DNA of 64,000 nt, taken from positions 752,579 through 816,578 of the forward strand of contig NZ_AYWX01000002.1 in the NCBI RefSeq assembly GCF_000502875.1. The letters run 5' to 3'. The notes beneath the pieces are model-generated. The model had not been told where the DNA came from. It ran no database searches and saw only the letters and a program-made list of their open reading frames with translations. Of this stretch, positions 8,672 to 17,725 are shown piece after piece. The translations under genes and the position numbers were made by a program. Every line of letters begins with the position of its first letter. The first letter of the stretch is position 1. Origin of the DNA: Mesorhizobium sp. L2C084A000. GTDB lineage: Bacteria > Pseudomonadota > Alphaproteobacteria > Rhizobiales > Rhizobiaceae.

Positions 8672-9861
8672 AGCCGGTGACGAAACCGTCCCTGCGTTTG
8701 GCATTCGGCCTGTTGGCCCTCACTGTCGCCATGATGCATTTCGCCGACGCCGCTCATGCCCAGAGTTCGCTCGGCATCGGCGTCAATGACGGCATGGCGC
8801 CCACCACCGGCCCGTTCGCCCATATCCTGATGTGGATCAATCTCAGGCAGCAGGAATTCTACCGCGCGCTGGCGACGGCGATGAAGGCGATGCGCCAGGA
8901 CGGCAGCAAGATCTGGGTACTCGTCGGCCTGTCCTTCGCCTACGGTATTTTCCATGCCGCCGGCCCCGGCCACGGCAAGGCGGTGATCTCGTCCTACATG
9001 GTGGCCAATGAGGTGGCGTTGCGGCGCGGCATCCTCTTGTCCTTCGTCTCGGCGCTGCTGCAGGGCCTGACCGCGGTCGCGGTGATGGGAGTCGCCTACT
9101 TCGTCCTGCGCGGCACCTCCGTCTCGATGACGGACGCAGCCTGGTTCATGGAGATCATGAGCTTTGTCTTCGTCACCCTGTTCGGCGCCTGGCTGCTGTG
9201 GCGCAAGCTCGGCCCTTCCATCCTCCGTCTGTTCGGAAGAGGCCCGGCCTACAGCCTGTCGGCGGCTCACGCCGGTCATTCTCACGCCGATCATTCTCAT
9301 GGGGGTCATTCGCACGGCGCGCATTCGCAGGCCGGTCACTCCCATGCAGCTCACAGCAATTCGGCGCATGCTCATTCGCACGCGCTACACGCGCATGACC
9401 ATGTGCACGGCCCTTCGCACGATCATCACGATCATGCCGAACACGATCATGCTCATCACGATCACGCGGCGGGCGAAGTCTGCGACACCTGCGGCCATTC
9501 GCATGCACCAGATCCGGCGCTGCTGTCGGGCGACCGCTTCGACTGGCGCACGGCCTGGACGGCGGTGGCGGCGGTCGGCATCCGCCCCTGCTCCGGCGCG
9601 CTGATCGTGCTCAGCTTCGCCCTGCTCAACGGGCTCTGGCTCGGCGGCCTGCTGTCGGTGCTGGCGATGTCGCTGGGAACGGCGATCACCGTATCGGCAC
9701 TGGCGACACTGGCGGTGACCGCCAAGAACTGGGCGGTGTATTTCGCCGGCGACGGCCGCATGGGCAACCGCATCCACTCGATCGTCGAGATCGGCGGCGC
9801 AGCCTTCGTGTTCCTGTTCGGATTGTTGTTGCTGTCGGCGAGCTTGGCGAGCGGCGGATGA
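8668..9861 (+). CDS. NicO/RcnA-family nickel/cobalt exporter with His-rich loop
   Basis: Inner-membrane metal exporter of 397 aa. After an N-terminal signal-like helix come helices with the NicO motif AAGPGHGKAVISSY (near residue 95). A cytoplasmic or periplasmic loop of about 80 residues (roughly 200-280) is built from degenerate GHSHA/DHDHA units and holds dozens of histidines. Three more helices follow, with GIRPCSGALIVL. The loop is likely to bind Ni2+ or Co2+. It forms an operon with the DUF1007 gene; no RcnR-type regulator gene is nearby. Confidence 0.88.
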   Translation: MKPVTKPSLRLAFGLLALTVAMMHFADAAHAQSSLGIGVNDGMAPTTGPFAHILMWINLRQQEFYRALATAMKAMRQDGSKIWVLVGLSFAYGIFHAAGPGHGKAVISSYMVANEVALRRGILLSFVSALLQGLTAVAVMGVAYFVLRGTSVSMTDAAWFMEIMSFVFVTLFGAWLLWRKLGPSILRLFGRGPAYSLSAAHAGHSHADHSHGGHSHGAHSQAGHSHAAHSNSAHAHSHALHAHDHVHGPSHDHHDHAEHDHAHHDHAAGEVCDTCGHSHAPDPALLSGDRFDWRTAWTAVAAVGIRPCSGALIVLSFALLNGLWLGGLLSVLAMSLGTAITVSALATLAVTAKNWAVYFAGDGRMGNRIHSIVEIGGAAFVFLFGLLLLSASLASGG

Positions 9862-9886
9862 TGCCCGGCGCCGCGAGGCTCGGGGT

Positions 9887-10864
9887 TTAACCCGCGATCT
9901 TGCCGCCGAGTTCGTCCTCGATATGCGCGCGGATGATTTCGTCAAAACTGTTCTCGGCGCTGAAGCCCAGTTCCCTTGACCGCCGCGCCTCGAACCGTGT
10001 TGGCCAGCCCTTGACGATCGCCCAGATCGTGTCATCCGGCTCCTCGCGGATCAGGCTTACCGCCTTCGGCCCGGCGATGCGTTCCAGCGCCTCGATCTGT
10101 TCGCCGACGGTGACGGCGACGCCAGGCATCGTCAGGTTGCGGCGTGGCCCGACGGCGCTGCTGTCGATCCCTGCCGCATGGATCAGGAAGTTGACCGCCG
10201 AGCGCGGGCTGGCATGCGTGTGCACGACCGAGCGCGGCACCGGCAGGATCGCCTCCTGGCCGCTCAACGGCTCGCGGATGATGCCGGAGAAGAAGCCGGA
10301 CGCCGCCTTGTTCGGCTTGCCCGGCCGCACGCAGATCGTCGGCAGCCTGATGCCGATGCCGTCGAAGAAACCGCGCCTGGAATAGTCGGCCAGCAGCGCT
10401 TCGCTCATCTGCTTCTGGGTGCCGTAGGAGGTCAGCGGCGTCGGATGGAAGTCATCGGGAATGACATCCGGGAACGGCGCGCCGAACACCGCGATCGACG
10501 AGGTGAAGACGACGCGCGGCGCAAAGCCCGCCAGCCGGATGGCATCGAACAGGGCCCGCGTGCCATCGAGATTGACGCGGTAGCCGAGATCGAAATTGGC
10601 TTCCGCCTCGCCCGATACGATGCCCGCGAGATGAAAGACGACATCGGGACGCGATGCGACCAGGCGCTCAGCGGCACCCGCTTCGGCGAGATCGCCGGTG
10701 TGCAGCGTGACGCTGACGCCATCCAGGCTCGGTGCCTGCGGCGGCACGATATCGTGTAAATCGAGCGCGGTGATCTTGCCGCCGCGCAGCGTGCCGTCCT
10801 TGGCCAGCCGGGCGATGAGCTTGCGGCCGACCATACCCGCGGCGCCAGTGATCAGAATGCGCAT
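9887..10864 (-). CDS. denD: NAD-dependent sugar-acid dehydrogenase, DenD-like (extended SDR)
   Basis: Extended short-chain dehydrogenase/epimerase of 325 aa. It has the NAD-binding glycine motif GAAGMVG (residues 7-13), the catalytic TSS and YGTQK (Tyr-x3-Lys), and overall resemblance to D-erythronate dehydrogenase (DenD), which oxidises the C2 hydroxyl of D-erythronate. No DenC-type kinase or aldolase gene is beside it, so the erythronate assignment is by family only and it could act on a related tetronate. Confidence 0.7.
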   Translation of the reverse strand: MRILITGAAGMVGRKLIARLAKDGTLRGGKITALDLHDIVPPQAPSLDGVSVTLHTGDLAEAGAAERLVASRPDVVFHLAGIVSGEAEANFDLGYRVNLDGTRALFDAIRLAGFAPRVVFTSSIAVFGAPFPDVIPDDFHPTPLTSYGTQKQMSEALLADYSRRGFFDGIGIRLPTICVRPGKPNKAASGFFSGIIREPLSGQEAILPVPRSVVHTHASPRSAVNFLIHAAGIDSSAVGPRRNLTMPGVAVTVGEQIEALERIAGPKAVSLIREEPDDTIWAIVKGWPTRFEARRSRELGFSAENSFDEIIRAHIEDELGGKIAG

Positions 10865-10880
10865 ATCGAAAATCCCTTGC

Positions 10881-11090
10881 CTATTTACCCTGGTTTTTGC
10901 GCTGGTTGCGGGCCCGCAGCCAGAACACCGAGAAGAACGCCAGCACGAAGACGACGCCGAAGGCGCCGGCCAGCACGGTCGAAAGGCTGCCGAGTGCCAG
11001 CATCACGGTCGGCAGATAGTAGGCGCCGATACCGAACAGAAGCATGATCCACACTGCGGCGATAAGAGCATTCCTGGTGTCGCGATCCAT
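10881..11090 (-). CDS. Small two-helix membrane protein, unknown
   Basis: Protein of 69 aa starting MDRDTRNALI, with two transmembrane helices (about residues 10-30 and 35-58) and a basic C-terminal tail (RARNQRKNQGK). An in-frame reading 24 codons longer (start at 11162) exists, but the shorter form has the usual look of these proteins. It lies 16 bases upstream of the denD-like gene on the same strand and may be co-transcribed. Function not recognised. Confidence 0.6.
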   Translation of the reverse strand: MDRDTRNALIAAVWIMLLFGIGAYYLPTVMLALGSLSTVLAGAFGVVFVLAFFSVFWLRARNQRKNQGK

Positions 11091-11182
11091 CACGCCGCAC
11101 CAGGGCAGCGGGTGTTCATCAAGCTGGTTTTCAAGGTTTTGCAACTCCCGAGGCAGGACCAATCGACGTCGATCGATCGGTC

Positions 11183-12165
11183 CTAATGATGGTGGTCGTG
11201 ATAGGCTGCCGCTTCATGCTCGTGCCCATGCCCGTGCTCGTCGCCATCGTCGGCGCACTGGCCGAATTCCGGTTCCACGGTGGCATGGCTGATGCCGTGC
11301 TCGCTGGCAAGCCGCTTCTTGACGGCACTCACCGCCTGATGCGCATCGACGCCCTCGTCGAGACAGGCATGCAGCGTCGCCATGTTGCTGGTCCCGTCGA
11401 GCGACCAGACATGCATGTGGTGCACTTCGCGCACGCCCTGGATCGTCGCCTCGATATCCCTGGCGATCAGATCGCGGTCGAGGCTTGGCGCACGCCCTCG
11501 AGCAGGACATGAGCGGCTTCTCGCATCAGCGACCACGCCGTGTACAGGATCAGCAGCGAGACCAGGACCGACAGGATCGGGTCGATCGGCGTCCAGCCCG
11601 TCGCCAGGATGACCAGCGCCGCCGCTATGGCCGCAGCCGAGCCGAGCAGGTCGCCAAGCACATGCAGGATGGCGCCGCGCATGTTCAGGCTCTCGCGGTC
11701 GCCGCCATGCAGCACGAAGAACGAGCCGATGTTGACCAGCAGGCCGAGGATCGCCACCGCCAGCATTGGCCCGCCAAGCACTGGTGCCGGCGCCTGCAGG
11801 CGCCCCCACGCCTCATAGACGATCCACAGCGCGATGACGAAGATGGCGATGCCGTTGGTATAGGCCACCAGCGTCTTCACCCGGCCGAAGCCGTAGGTGA
11901 GGCGAACGGTCGCCGGGCGGCCGGCTAGATGGAAAGCATACCAGGCCAAGCCGAGCGCGATCGAGTCGGCGAGCATGTGGCCGGCATCGGCCAGCAGCGC
12001 CAGCGATCCGGTGAGGATGCCGCCAAGCGCTTCGGCGACCATGAAGCCGCCGGTCAGGCAGGCTGCGATCAGAACGCGTTTCTTGTCGGTCGAGCCATGC
12101 ACATGGCCAGGCCCATGATCGTGCCCAGTGTGATCATGCCCGCGGTGATCGTTTGTATGTGCCAA
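11183..12165 (-). pseudogene. CDF-family zinc/cation transporter, frameshifted
   Basis: Cation diffusion facilitator. The first frame (12165 down to a stop at 11467) begins with a His-rich HDHTGHDH segment and carries six membrane helices, with the metal sites in LLADAGHMLAD and LHVLGDLLGS, up to LLEGV. The C-terminal cytoplasmic domain (DRDLIARDIEATIQG, VHHMHVWSLDG) and a His-rich tail continue in another frame to 11183. One missing base near 11488-11492 explains it: GTGCGCCAAGC where GTGC-n-GCCAAGC would restore the reading. Start is TTG 12165, with AGGAG 7 bases upstream. It is either a recent null mutation or a sequencing error. Confidence 0.85.
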
Positions 12166-12175
12166 TGGCGAACTC

Positions 12176-12862
12176 CTAAGCGCCGAATTCCGCGCGACAA
12201 TCCTCGAGCCGTCGCTTCTGCTGGCCGTCGCCATCGAAATTGGCCGGATCGAGCCACGCCTCATAGGCACTGCGCAGAGCCGGCCACTCCTTGTCGATGA
12301 TCGAATACCACGCGGTGTCGCGGTTTTCACCCTTGACGATCAGATGCTGGCGGAAAATGCCTTCGAACTTGAAGCCGAACCGTTCGGCCGCCCGCTTCGA
12401 CGGCTCGTTGCGGTTGTTGCACTTCCATTCGTAGCGGCGGTAGCCGAGTTCGTCGAAGATGTATTTCATGAACAGGAACTGCGCTTCGGTTGCTCCCGGC
12501 TTGCGCGAGATGAGCGGTCCCCAATAGATGTTGCCGATCTCGATGACGCCGTAAGCCGGATCGATGCGCATCAGCGTCTGGCGTCCGGCGACCTTGCCGC
12601 TGGCTTTGTCGATGACGGTGAAGAACAGCGGATCCTCGCTGGCCTCGACCTTGTCCAGCCATGGCTGGAAGGCGGCGCGGGTCTCCGGCGGGAAGTCCGG
12701 CAGCCAGGCGAAGCGGCCGTCGATGTCGGACACGGAGGATGCTTCATAGAGGCCATCGCCGTGTTTTGCAGCACTCAGCGGCTCAAGCCGGACAGTGCTT
12801 CCGTCGATGGTCTTGCGTTCAGGCCGCGGGCGCGGTTGCCAATCCCTGAGATTTTCCGACAC
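12176..12862 (-). CDS. GNAT acetyltransferase, RimJ/RimL-type
   Basis: Protein of 228 aa with the RimJ/RimL (Acetyltransf_3) pattern: VRLEPLSAAKHGDGLYEA near the start, GVIEIGNIYWGP in the middle and ELGYRRYEWKCNNRN plus AAERFGFKFEGIFRQ after it. The family acetylates protein N-termini or small amines; the target is unknown. Start is GTG 12862, behind GGAG with a 6-base spacer. It ends 10 bases before the CDF transporter gene, whose ribosome-binding site overlaps its stop codon. Confidence 0.8.
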   Translation of the reverse strand: MSENLRDWQPRPRPERKTIDGSTVRLEPLSAAKHGDGLYEASSVSDIDGRFAWLPDFPPETRAAFQPWLDKVEASEDPLFFTVIDKASGKVAGRQTLMRIDPAYGVIEIGNIYWGPLISRKPGATEAQFLFMKYIFDELGYRRYEWKCNNRNEPSKRAAERFGFKFEGIFRQHLIVKGENRDTAWYSIIDKEWPALRSAYEAWLDPANFDGDGQQKRRLEDCRAEFGA

Positions 12863-12945
12863 CGAAAGCTCCAATCCGTTTGACTTTTGCCAGCCGAAGC
12901 TCACAAAAACGCGACCCAACAGCAAGAACCACACGGACGGGAAAA

Positions 12946-14130
12946 ATGCTCCACACGATTTCGGCCTTCGACCGTCTCGGCGAGGAAAATGCATTCGCGG
13001 TGCTGGCGCGGGCGACAGCCCTTGCAAGCCAAGGTCGGGACATCGTCAATCTCGGCATCGGCCAGCCGGACTTCAAGACGCCGCAGCACATCGTCGAGGC
13101 GGCGATCAAGGCGTTGCGCGACGGTCACCACGGCTACACGCCGGCCAACGGCTTGCTGGCGACGCGCGAGGCGGTGGTGCGGCGCACGCTGACCACCACC
13201 GGTGTCGAAGTATCGCCCGAAACGGTGATGATCCTGCCCGGCGGCAAGCCGACCATGTTCGCGGCGATCCTGATGTTCGGCGAACCTGGCGCCGAAATCC
13301 TCTATCCCGATCCGGGCTTCCCCATCTATCGCTCGATGATCGAGTTCACCGGTGCGGCGCCTATTCCGGTGCCGATGCGCGAGGAGAACGGCTTTGCCTT
13401 CTCCGCCGAGGAGACGCTGGCCTTGATCACCTCGAAGACCAGGCTGCTGATCCTCAACTCACCCGCAAATCCGACCGGCGGCGTCACGCCGCGTGCCGAG
13501 ATCGAGAAACTGGTCAAGGGGTTGGAGGCGCATCCGCACGTCGCCATCCTCTCCGACGAGATCTACGACGTCATGACCTATGATGGCGAGACGCATTGCT
13601 CGCTGCTCGGCTTTCCCGAGATCCGCGACCGGCTGATCGTGCTCAATGGCTGGTCGAAAACCTGGGCGATGACCGGCTGGCGCATGGGTTGGTCGATCTG
13701 GCCGAATGGCGACAAGGGCGCCCATCTCTACGACAAGGTGCGCAAGCTGGCTGTCAACTGCTGGTCCTGCGTCAACGCGCCGAGCCAATTCGCCGGCATC
13801 GCGGCAATCGACGGCCCGCAGGACGATGTCGCCAATATGATGCGCGCCTTCGACCGCCGCCGGAAGATCGTCGTCGAGGGACTGAACGCCCTGCCTGACA
13901 TCTCCTGCATCACGCCCAAGGGCGCGTTCTACGCTTTCCCCAACGTCTCGAAGACCGGCTGGAAGGCCAAGAAGCTGGCCTCGGCGCTGCTCGACGATGC
14001 CGGTGTGGCGCTGATCGGCGGTCCCGATTTCGGCATTCTCGGCGAAGGCTATATCAGGCTCTCCTACGCCAATTCCGAGGAGAACATCTTGCGGGCGCTG
14101 GAACGGATCGGGGCCTTCCTGGCGAAGTAA
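12946..14130 (+). CDS. Class I/II pyridoxal-phosphate aminotransferase
   Basis: Aminotransferase of 394 aa (fold type I, aspartate aminotransferase family Ib). Visible motifs: NLGIGQPDF near the N-terminus, NSPANPTGG at mid-length, and the PLP lysine in NGWSKTWAMTGWRMG. The C-terminal arginine motif is YIRLSYA. The substrate could be aspartate, an aromatic or a branched-chain amino acid. ATG 12946 fits the family start (MLHTISAFDR). It is divergent from the RimJ-like gene across 83 bases. Confidence 0.85.
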   Translation: MLHTISAFDRLGEENAFAVLARATALASQGRDIVNLGIGQPDFKTPQHIVEAAIKALRDGHHGYTPANGLLATREAVVRRTLTTTGVEVSPETVMILPGGKPTMFAAILMFGEPGAEILYPDPGFPIYRSMIEFTGAAPIPVPMREENGFAFSAEETLALITSKTRLLILNSPANPTGGVTPRAEIEKLVKGLEAHPHVAILSDEIYDVMTYDGETHCSLLGFPEIRDRLIVLNGWSKTWAMTGWRMGWSIWPNGDKGAHLYDKVRKLAVNCWSCVNAPSQFAGIAAIDGPQDDVANMMRAFDRRRKIVVEGLNALPDISCITPKGAFYAFPNVSKTGWKAKKLASALLDDAGVALIGGPDFGILGEGYIRLSYANSEENILRALERIGAFLAK

Positions 14131-14279
14131 GCTTGAAAGCGGCCCGCTGTCCTCTTCCGGACAATTGCGGCTGTGGCATCACGGTGTCATGAGCCGTCCG
14201 GAGGCGCGCGGCCAAGACTGGCGTGCATGTCGAGAACGGCTACGGTCCTCGGATCAGGATCGAAGTGGGGTGACATCGG

Positions 14280-14645
14280 ATGTTCTATGCAATCCTTGCC
14301 TATCATGTGGAAGACGCAATCAAAGCGCTGACGCCGCAGGAAGATACGGCGCTGATGGCTGACTTGCTCAAGATCCATCAAGGGCTCTATGCCGACGGCA
14401 GCCTTGGGCCGTCGGCGCGGCTTGACGCGACACAATCGGCCTGCACCTTGCGCGACGGCATGATCGTCGACGGCCCCTTCGCCGAAACCAAGGAACAGCT
14501 TCTCGGCCTCTATGTCGTCGACTGCCCGACGCGGGACGATGCCATCGCTATCGCGCGCGAGTTTCGTCGCGTCAATCCGACCGCCGTGTACGAGATCCGT
14601 CCTATCGCGCTCTATCTACCCGGCGCAGAGCTACCGGGAGAATAA
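14280..14645 (+). CDS. YCII-related (DGPF) domain protein
   Basis: A 121-residue ferredoxin-like alpha/beta protein of the YCII family, with the DGPFAETKEQLLGLYVVD signature in the middle. Relatives are often encoded near extracytoplasmic-function sigma factors, but none is present here. The enzymatic role of this group is not established. The stop codon directly abuts the stop of the convergent SDR gene with no spacer. Confidence 0.8.
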   Translation: MFYAILAYHVEDAIKALTPQEDTALMADLLKIHQGLYADGSLGPSARLDATQSACTLRDGMIVDGPFAETKEQLLGLYVVDCPTRDDAIAIAREFRRVNPTAVYEIRPIALYLPGAELPGE

Positions 14646-15401
14646 CTACCCACGCCCGACAAACGGCATCTTGGTCGCCATGACGGTCATGAACAGCACG
14701 TTGGCCTCGAGCGGCAGGCTGGCCATATGGACGACGGCGTCGGCGACGCGCTGAACATCCATCACCGCTTCGGCTGATATCGAGCCGTTGGCCTGCGGCA
14801 CGCCGACCGTCATCGGCTGCGCCATATCGGTCAGCGCATTGCCGATGTCGATCTGGCCGCAGGCGATGTCATAAGGCCGGCCGTCGAGCGCCAGCGTCTT
14901 GGTCAGCCCGGTGATGGCATGCTTGGTCGCCGTGTAGGGCACCGAGCCCGGGCGCGGCGCATAGGCCGACACCGAACCGTTGTTGATGATGCGGCCACCC
15001 ATCGGCTTCTGCTTGCGCATGGCGCCAAAGGCGGCACGGGCACACAGGAACGAACCGGTGAGATTGACGCCGACGATATCGTTCCACACTTCGACCGGTA
15101 TCTCGTCGATCGGCGCCGATTTGTAGCCCATGCCGGCATTGTTGAAGAGCAGGTCGACACGGCCGAAGGCCGCCGCCACGGTCTCGAACAGATCGTCGAC
15201 CTCGCCTGCCTTGCTGATATCGCAGGCTACCGCCAAGGCCTTGGCGTCGGTGCGGCCGGCCTCGGCGACCGCAGCGTCCAGCACCGACTTGCGGCGCCCG
15301 CAAAATACCGTGTTCCAGCCGTTCTTGAGCAGCGCCGTGGCGACGCTCTTGCCGATGCCCGTGCCGGCCCCGGTGACGATGGCGGTTCTTTGCTCGGTCA
15401 T
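14646..15401 (-). CDS. Short-chain dehydrogenase/reductase
   Basis: Classical SDR of 251 aa. NAD(P)-binding TGAGTGIG is at residues 10-17, NNAG near 90, the catalytic Ser in NNGSVSAYA and YTATK (Tyr-x3-Lys) near 160. The arginine-containing CGRRKS after beta strand 2 suggests NADP preference. The substrate is unknown. Start 15401 has GGAGGA upstream. Confidence 0.85.
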   Translation of the reverse strand: MTEQRTAIVTGAGTGIGKSVATALLKNGWNTVFCGRRKSVLDAAVAEAGRTDAKALAVACDISKAGEVDDLFETVAAAFGRVDLLFNNAGMGYKSAPIDEIPVEVWNDIVGVNLTGSFLCARAAFGAMRKQKPMGGRIINNGSVSAYAPRPGSVPYTATKHAITGLTKTLALDGRPYDIACGQIDIGNALTDMAQPMTVGVPQANGSISAEAVMDVQRVADAVVHMASLPLEANVLFMTVMATKMPFVGRG

Positions 15402-15520
15402 GGCTGTTGTCCTCCGGCAGAGCTGCGCTTGCTCGACTGATTTTCGGGTTTTGGCTCGAAAAAGGAAGGCATCGCAAATGACGGCGGCGATGGCAAGCGT
15501 GTCCATCCGATCGGGCCGAC

Positions 15521-15547
15521 AAAAAGGGCGGCCATTGGCGACCGCCC
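15521..15547 (-). terminator. Rho-independent terminator after the DUF533 gene
   Basis: On the minus strand, GGGCGG (15542-15547) pairs with CCGCCC (15526-15531), followed by TTTTT (15521-15525). It lies about 110 bases beyond the DUF533 stop and upstream of the SDR gene, so it separates the two transcripts. Confidence 0.7.
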
Positions 15548-15659
15548 CTGATCTGAACCGGGCTTGGGAGGAGGAAAAGCCGATCCGACTGTGTTGAATG
15601 ATGCGCTTGCTGGGTTAACGAGAGGTTAACCCGGAAAGTGCCTCCTGTGCCGTTTTGGC

Positions 15660-16391
15660 CTACCAGCGCGGATTGGGTGACGTCCCTGCCTTGGCCGGCA
15701 CCTTGGCCGCCGAAACCGTTGCCTCGACATGGTCGACCAGCGCGTCCGGCAGGCCGAGCCGGCCTGCAAGCAGGTCGAGATAGCCACGCTCGGCGCGGGT
15801 GTCGGGATCGATGGTCAGGCGCGATGCCGTGTAGAGTTCGAGCTTCTGCGCGTCGGTCTTGGCGCCGGCCACCAGCGTGTCGAGGTCGAGCGGGCTTGCC
15901 AGCTCCGCCATCAGGAACTTTTCGGCATCGGAGTCTATGCCGGCCAGGCTGAGCTTGCCGGCGATCTTCTGGCGCTCTTCATCGTCGATATGGCCATCGG
16001 CCTTCGCCGCCGAGATCATCGCCCGTATCAGGGTCAGCGTGAATTCGTCCTCGCCTTGCGGCGACGGGTGGAAGGCGGTGTCCTTGGGCGGCGGCAGCAA
16101 TTCCGGCTCGCCGGCCGCCGGTGCTTCGGCGGGTGCGTTGCCGGCCTTGTAGTTCTGGTAGGCCTTGTAAGCGAGGCCGCCGATGGCAGCAAGTCCGCCA
16201 AGCTTCACCGCGGCGCCCGTCACGTTACGACCGGCACCAGTTCCAAGCAGCACGGCGGCCAGTGCGCCGGCGGCCAGCGGATTGTCCTTGGCCATCTGCA
16301 CGGCCTGCCCCGCCTTGTCGCGAACGGTGCCGCTGGTGCCGGGGATTTGCGAGCCGAGCAGATCGTCGAGAAGCTTCTTGGGATCGAACAT
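15660..16391 (-). CDS. DUF533 / TerB-like membrane protein (YebE-like)
   Basis: Protein of 243 aa. The N-terminus (MFDPKKLLDDLLG) leads to a glycine/alanine-rich membrane segment (about residues 38-75), a Pro/Ala linker (80-105), and a C-terminal TerB-like helical domain containing AAKADGHIDDEERQKI, whose acidic loop may bind metal. YebE homologues are inner-membrane proteins of unknown function linked to envelope stress. It is transcribed alone. Confidence 0.85.
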   Translation of the reverse strand: MFDPKKLLDDLLGSQIPGTSGTVRDKAGQAVQMAKDNPLAAGALAAVLLGTGAGRNVTGAAVKLGGLAAIGGLAYKAYQNYKAGNAPAEAPAAGEPELLPPPKDTAFHPSPQGEDEFTLTLIRAMISAAKADGHIDDEERQKIAGKLSLAGIDSDAEKFLMAELASPLDLDTLVAGAKTDAQKLELYTASRLTIDPDTRAERGYLDLLAGRLGLPDALVDHVEATVSAAKVPAKAGTSPNPRW

Positions 16392-16507
16392 TCAGTGCCT
16401 CCAGGCTTTGCCCGGCCGAACGGGCAGGTTTCGGACGTCGAAGACGTAGGTCCCGAAACTTGACATTGCAATGACAGCGGCCGCTTTGCAGCAGCTCGAT
16501 GCCTGGA

Positions 16508-17428
16508 TCAGGAGCCGATATGCGGCTCTCTGCCCCGCGCCTGCGCAAGCTCGACCTGGCGCTGGCGCTCGGCATAACGCTGGCGGTCCTCGTCCGAACG
16601 CGCATCGAAGCAATGCGGGCAGGAAATACCGGCGGCGAATTTGGGCGACGTCAGGTCGCCCGGCGTCAGCGGGCGGCGGCAGGCGCGGCACAGTTCCGCT
16701 TTGCCCTCGGCGAGGCCGTGCGACACCGAAACGCGCTCGTCGAAGACGAAGCATTCGCCTTGCCAGAGGCTCTGTTCGGCCGGAACCTCTTCGAGGTATT
16801 TGAGGATGCCGCCCTTGAGATGAAAGACGTCCTCGAAGCCGAGCGATTTGACATAGGCGGTTGCCTTTTCGCAGCGTATGCCGCCGGTGCAGAACATCGC
16901 CACCTTGCGGCCTTCGAACTCCCCCCGGTGCGCCTCCACCCAGGCCGGGAACTCGCGAAAGCTTGCGGTGGCCGGGTCGATCGCACCCCTGAATGTGCCA
17001 ATCGACACCTCGTAGGCGTTGCGCGTGTCGATGATGACAGTGTCGGGCTGCGAAATCAGCGCGTTCCAGTCGGCCGGCGCGACATAGGTGCCGGCACTTT
17101 TCGAAGGATCGATGTCATCGACACCCATGGTAACGATCTCGCGCTTCAGCCGCACCTTCATGCGGTGGAACGGCATGTCCGCGGCTGCGCTGTACTTGAC
17201 CTCGAGGCCAGCCAGCCCTTCGATGGCTTCAAGGTACAGGATCAGTTCGGCAATTGCCGTCTCGCTGCCGGCGACGGTGCCGTTGATGCCTTCATGCGCC
17301 AGAAGCAGCGTGCCCTTGATGCCGCGCCCACAGCAGAAGGCGGCGAGCGGCGCGCGCAGTTCCTCGAAAGCGTCGAGCCGGGCAAACCGGTAGAGCGCTG
17401 CGACGCGGAAGGGCGGAAGGGATGTCAT
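16508..17428 (-). CDS. trhO: tRNA uridine(34) hydroxylase (UPF0176, rhodanese domain)
   Basis: Oxygen-dependent hydroxylase of tRNA U34, which starts 5-methoxyuridine formation (306 aa). An N-terminal acylphosphatase-like domain (about 1-95) precedes a rhodanese domain with the active-site loop [11 protein letters not shown] Cys-rich C-terminal segment (CRACRRP, CPHC) could bind zinc. GTG 17440 is a possible alternative start, four codons longer. It stands alone. Confidence 0.88.
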   Translation of the reverse strand: MTSLPPFRVAALYRFARLDAFEELRAPLAAFCCGRGIKGTLLLAHEGINGTVAGSETAIAELILYLEAIEGLAGLEVKYSAAADMPFHRMKVRLKREIVTMGVDDIDPSKSAGTYVAPADWNALISQPDTVIIDTRNAYEVSIGTFRGAIDPATASFREFPAWVEAHRGEFEGRKVAMFCTGGIRCEKATAYVKSLGFEDVFHLKGGILKYLEEVPAEQSLWQGECFVFDERVSVSHGLAEGKAELCRACRRPLTPGDLTSPKFAAGISCPHCFDARSDEDRQRYAERQRQVELAQARGREPHIGS

Positions 17429-17725
17429 TGCCGAAGCCACTAAACGCTCGCGAAAGCCGATTCAAGGCAGAGCAAGCATCCTGTTCGGAGGTCACTGGCG
17501 CAAATCTGCACCATGGGCGAATTTGTACCATAGCTGAGGTCAGGGAGTCAAGAAAAAATTCCTATCCTGAAACAAAACTGCCGACACCGCCGAGCTGACA
17601 GCCGCCTTTGTGAGCTAAGCCTGGCGAGCATGGGCGACGCGTGACATCGCGACACGGCCGGTTTCGTGGACAGGAAAACGGCCTTCTGCTAATCGGTTGA
17701 ATTGTCCCACGCCACGGAGAGACAC

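Noticed and set aside
11183..11809. Separate gene for the C-terminal piece of the CDF transporter
   Set aside because: Only its last ~100 codons carry family sequence, directly continuing the upstream frame; it is one gene with a frameshift.
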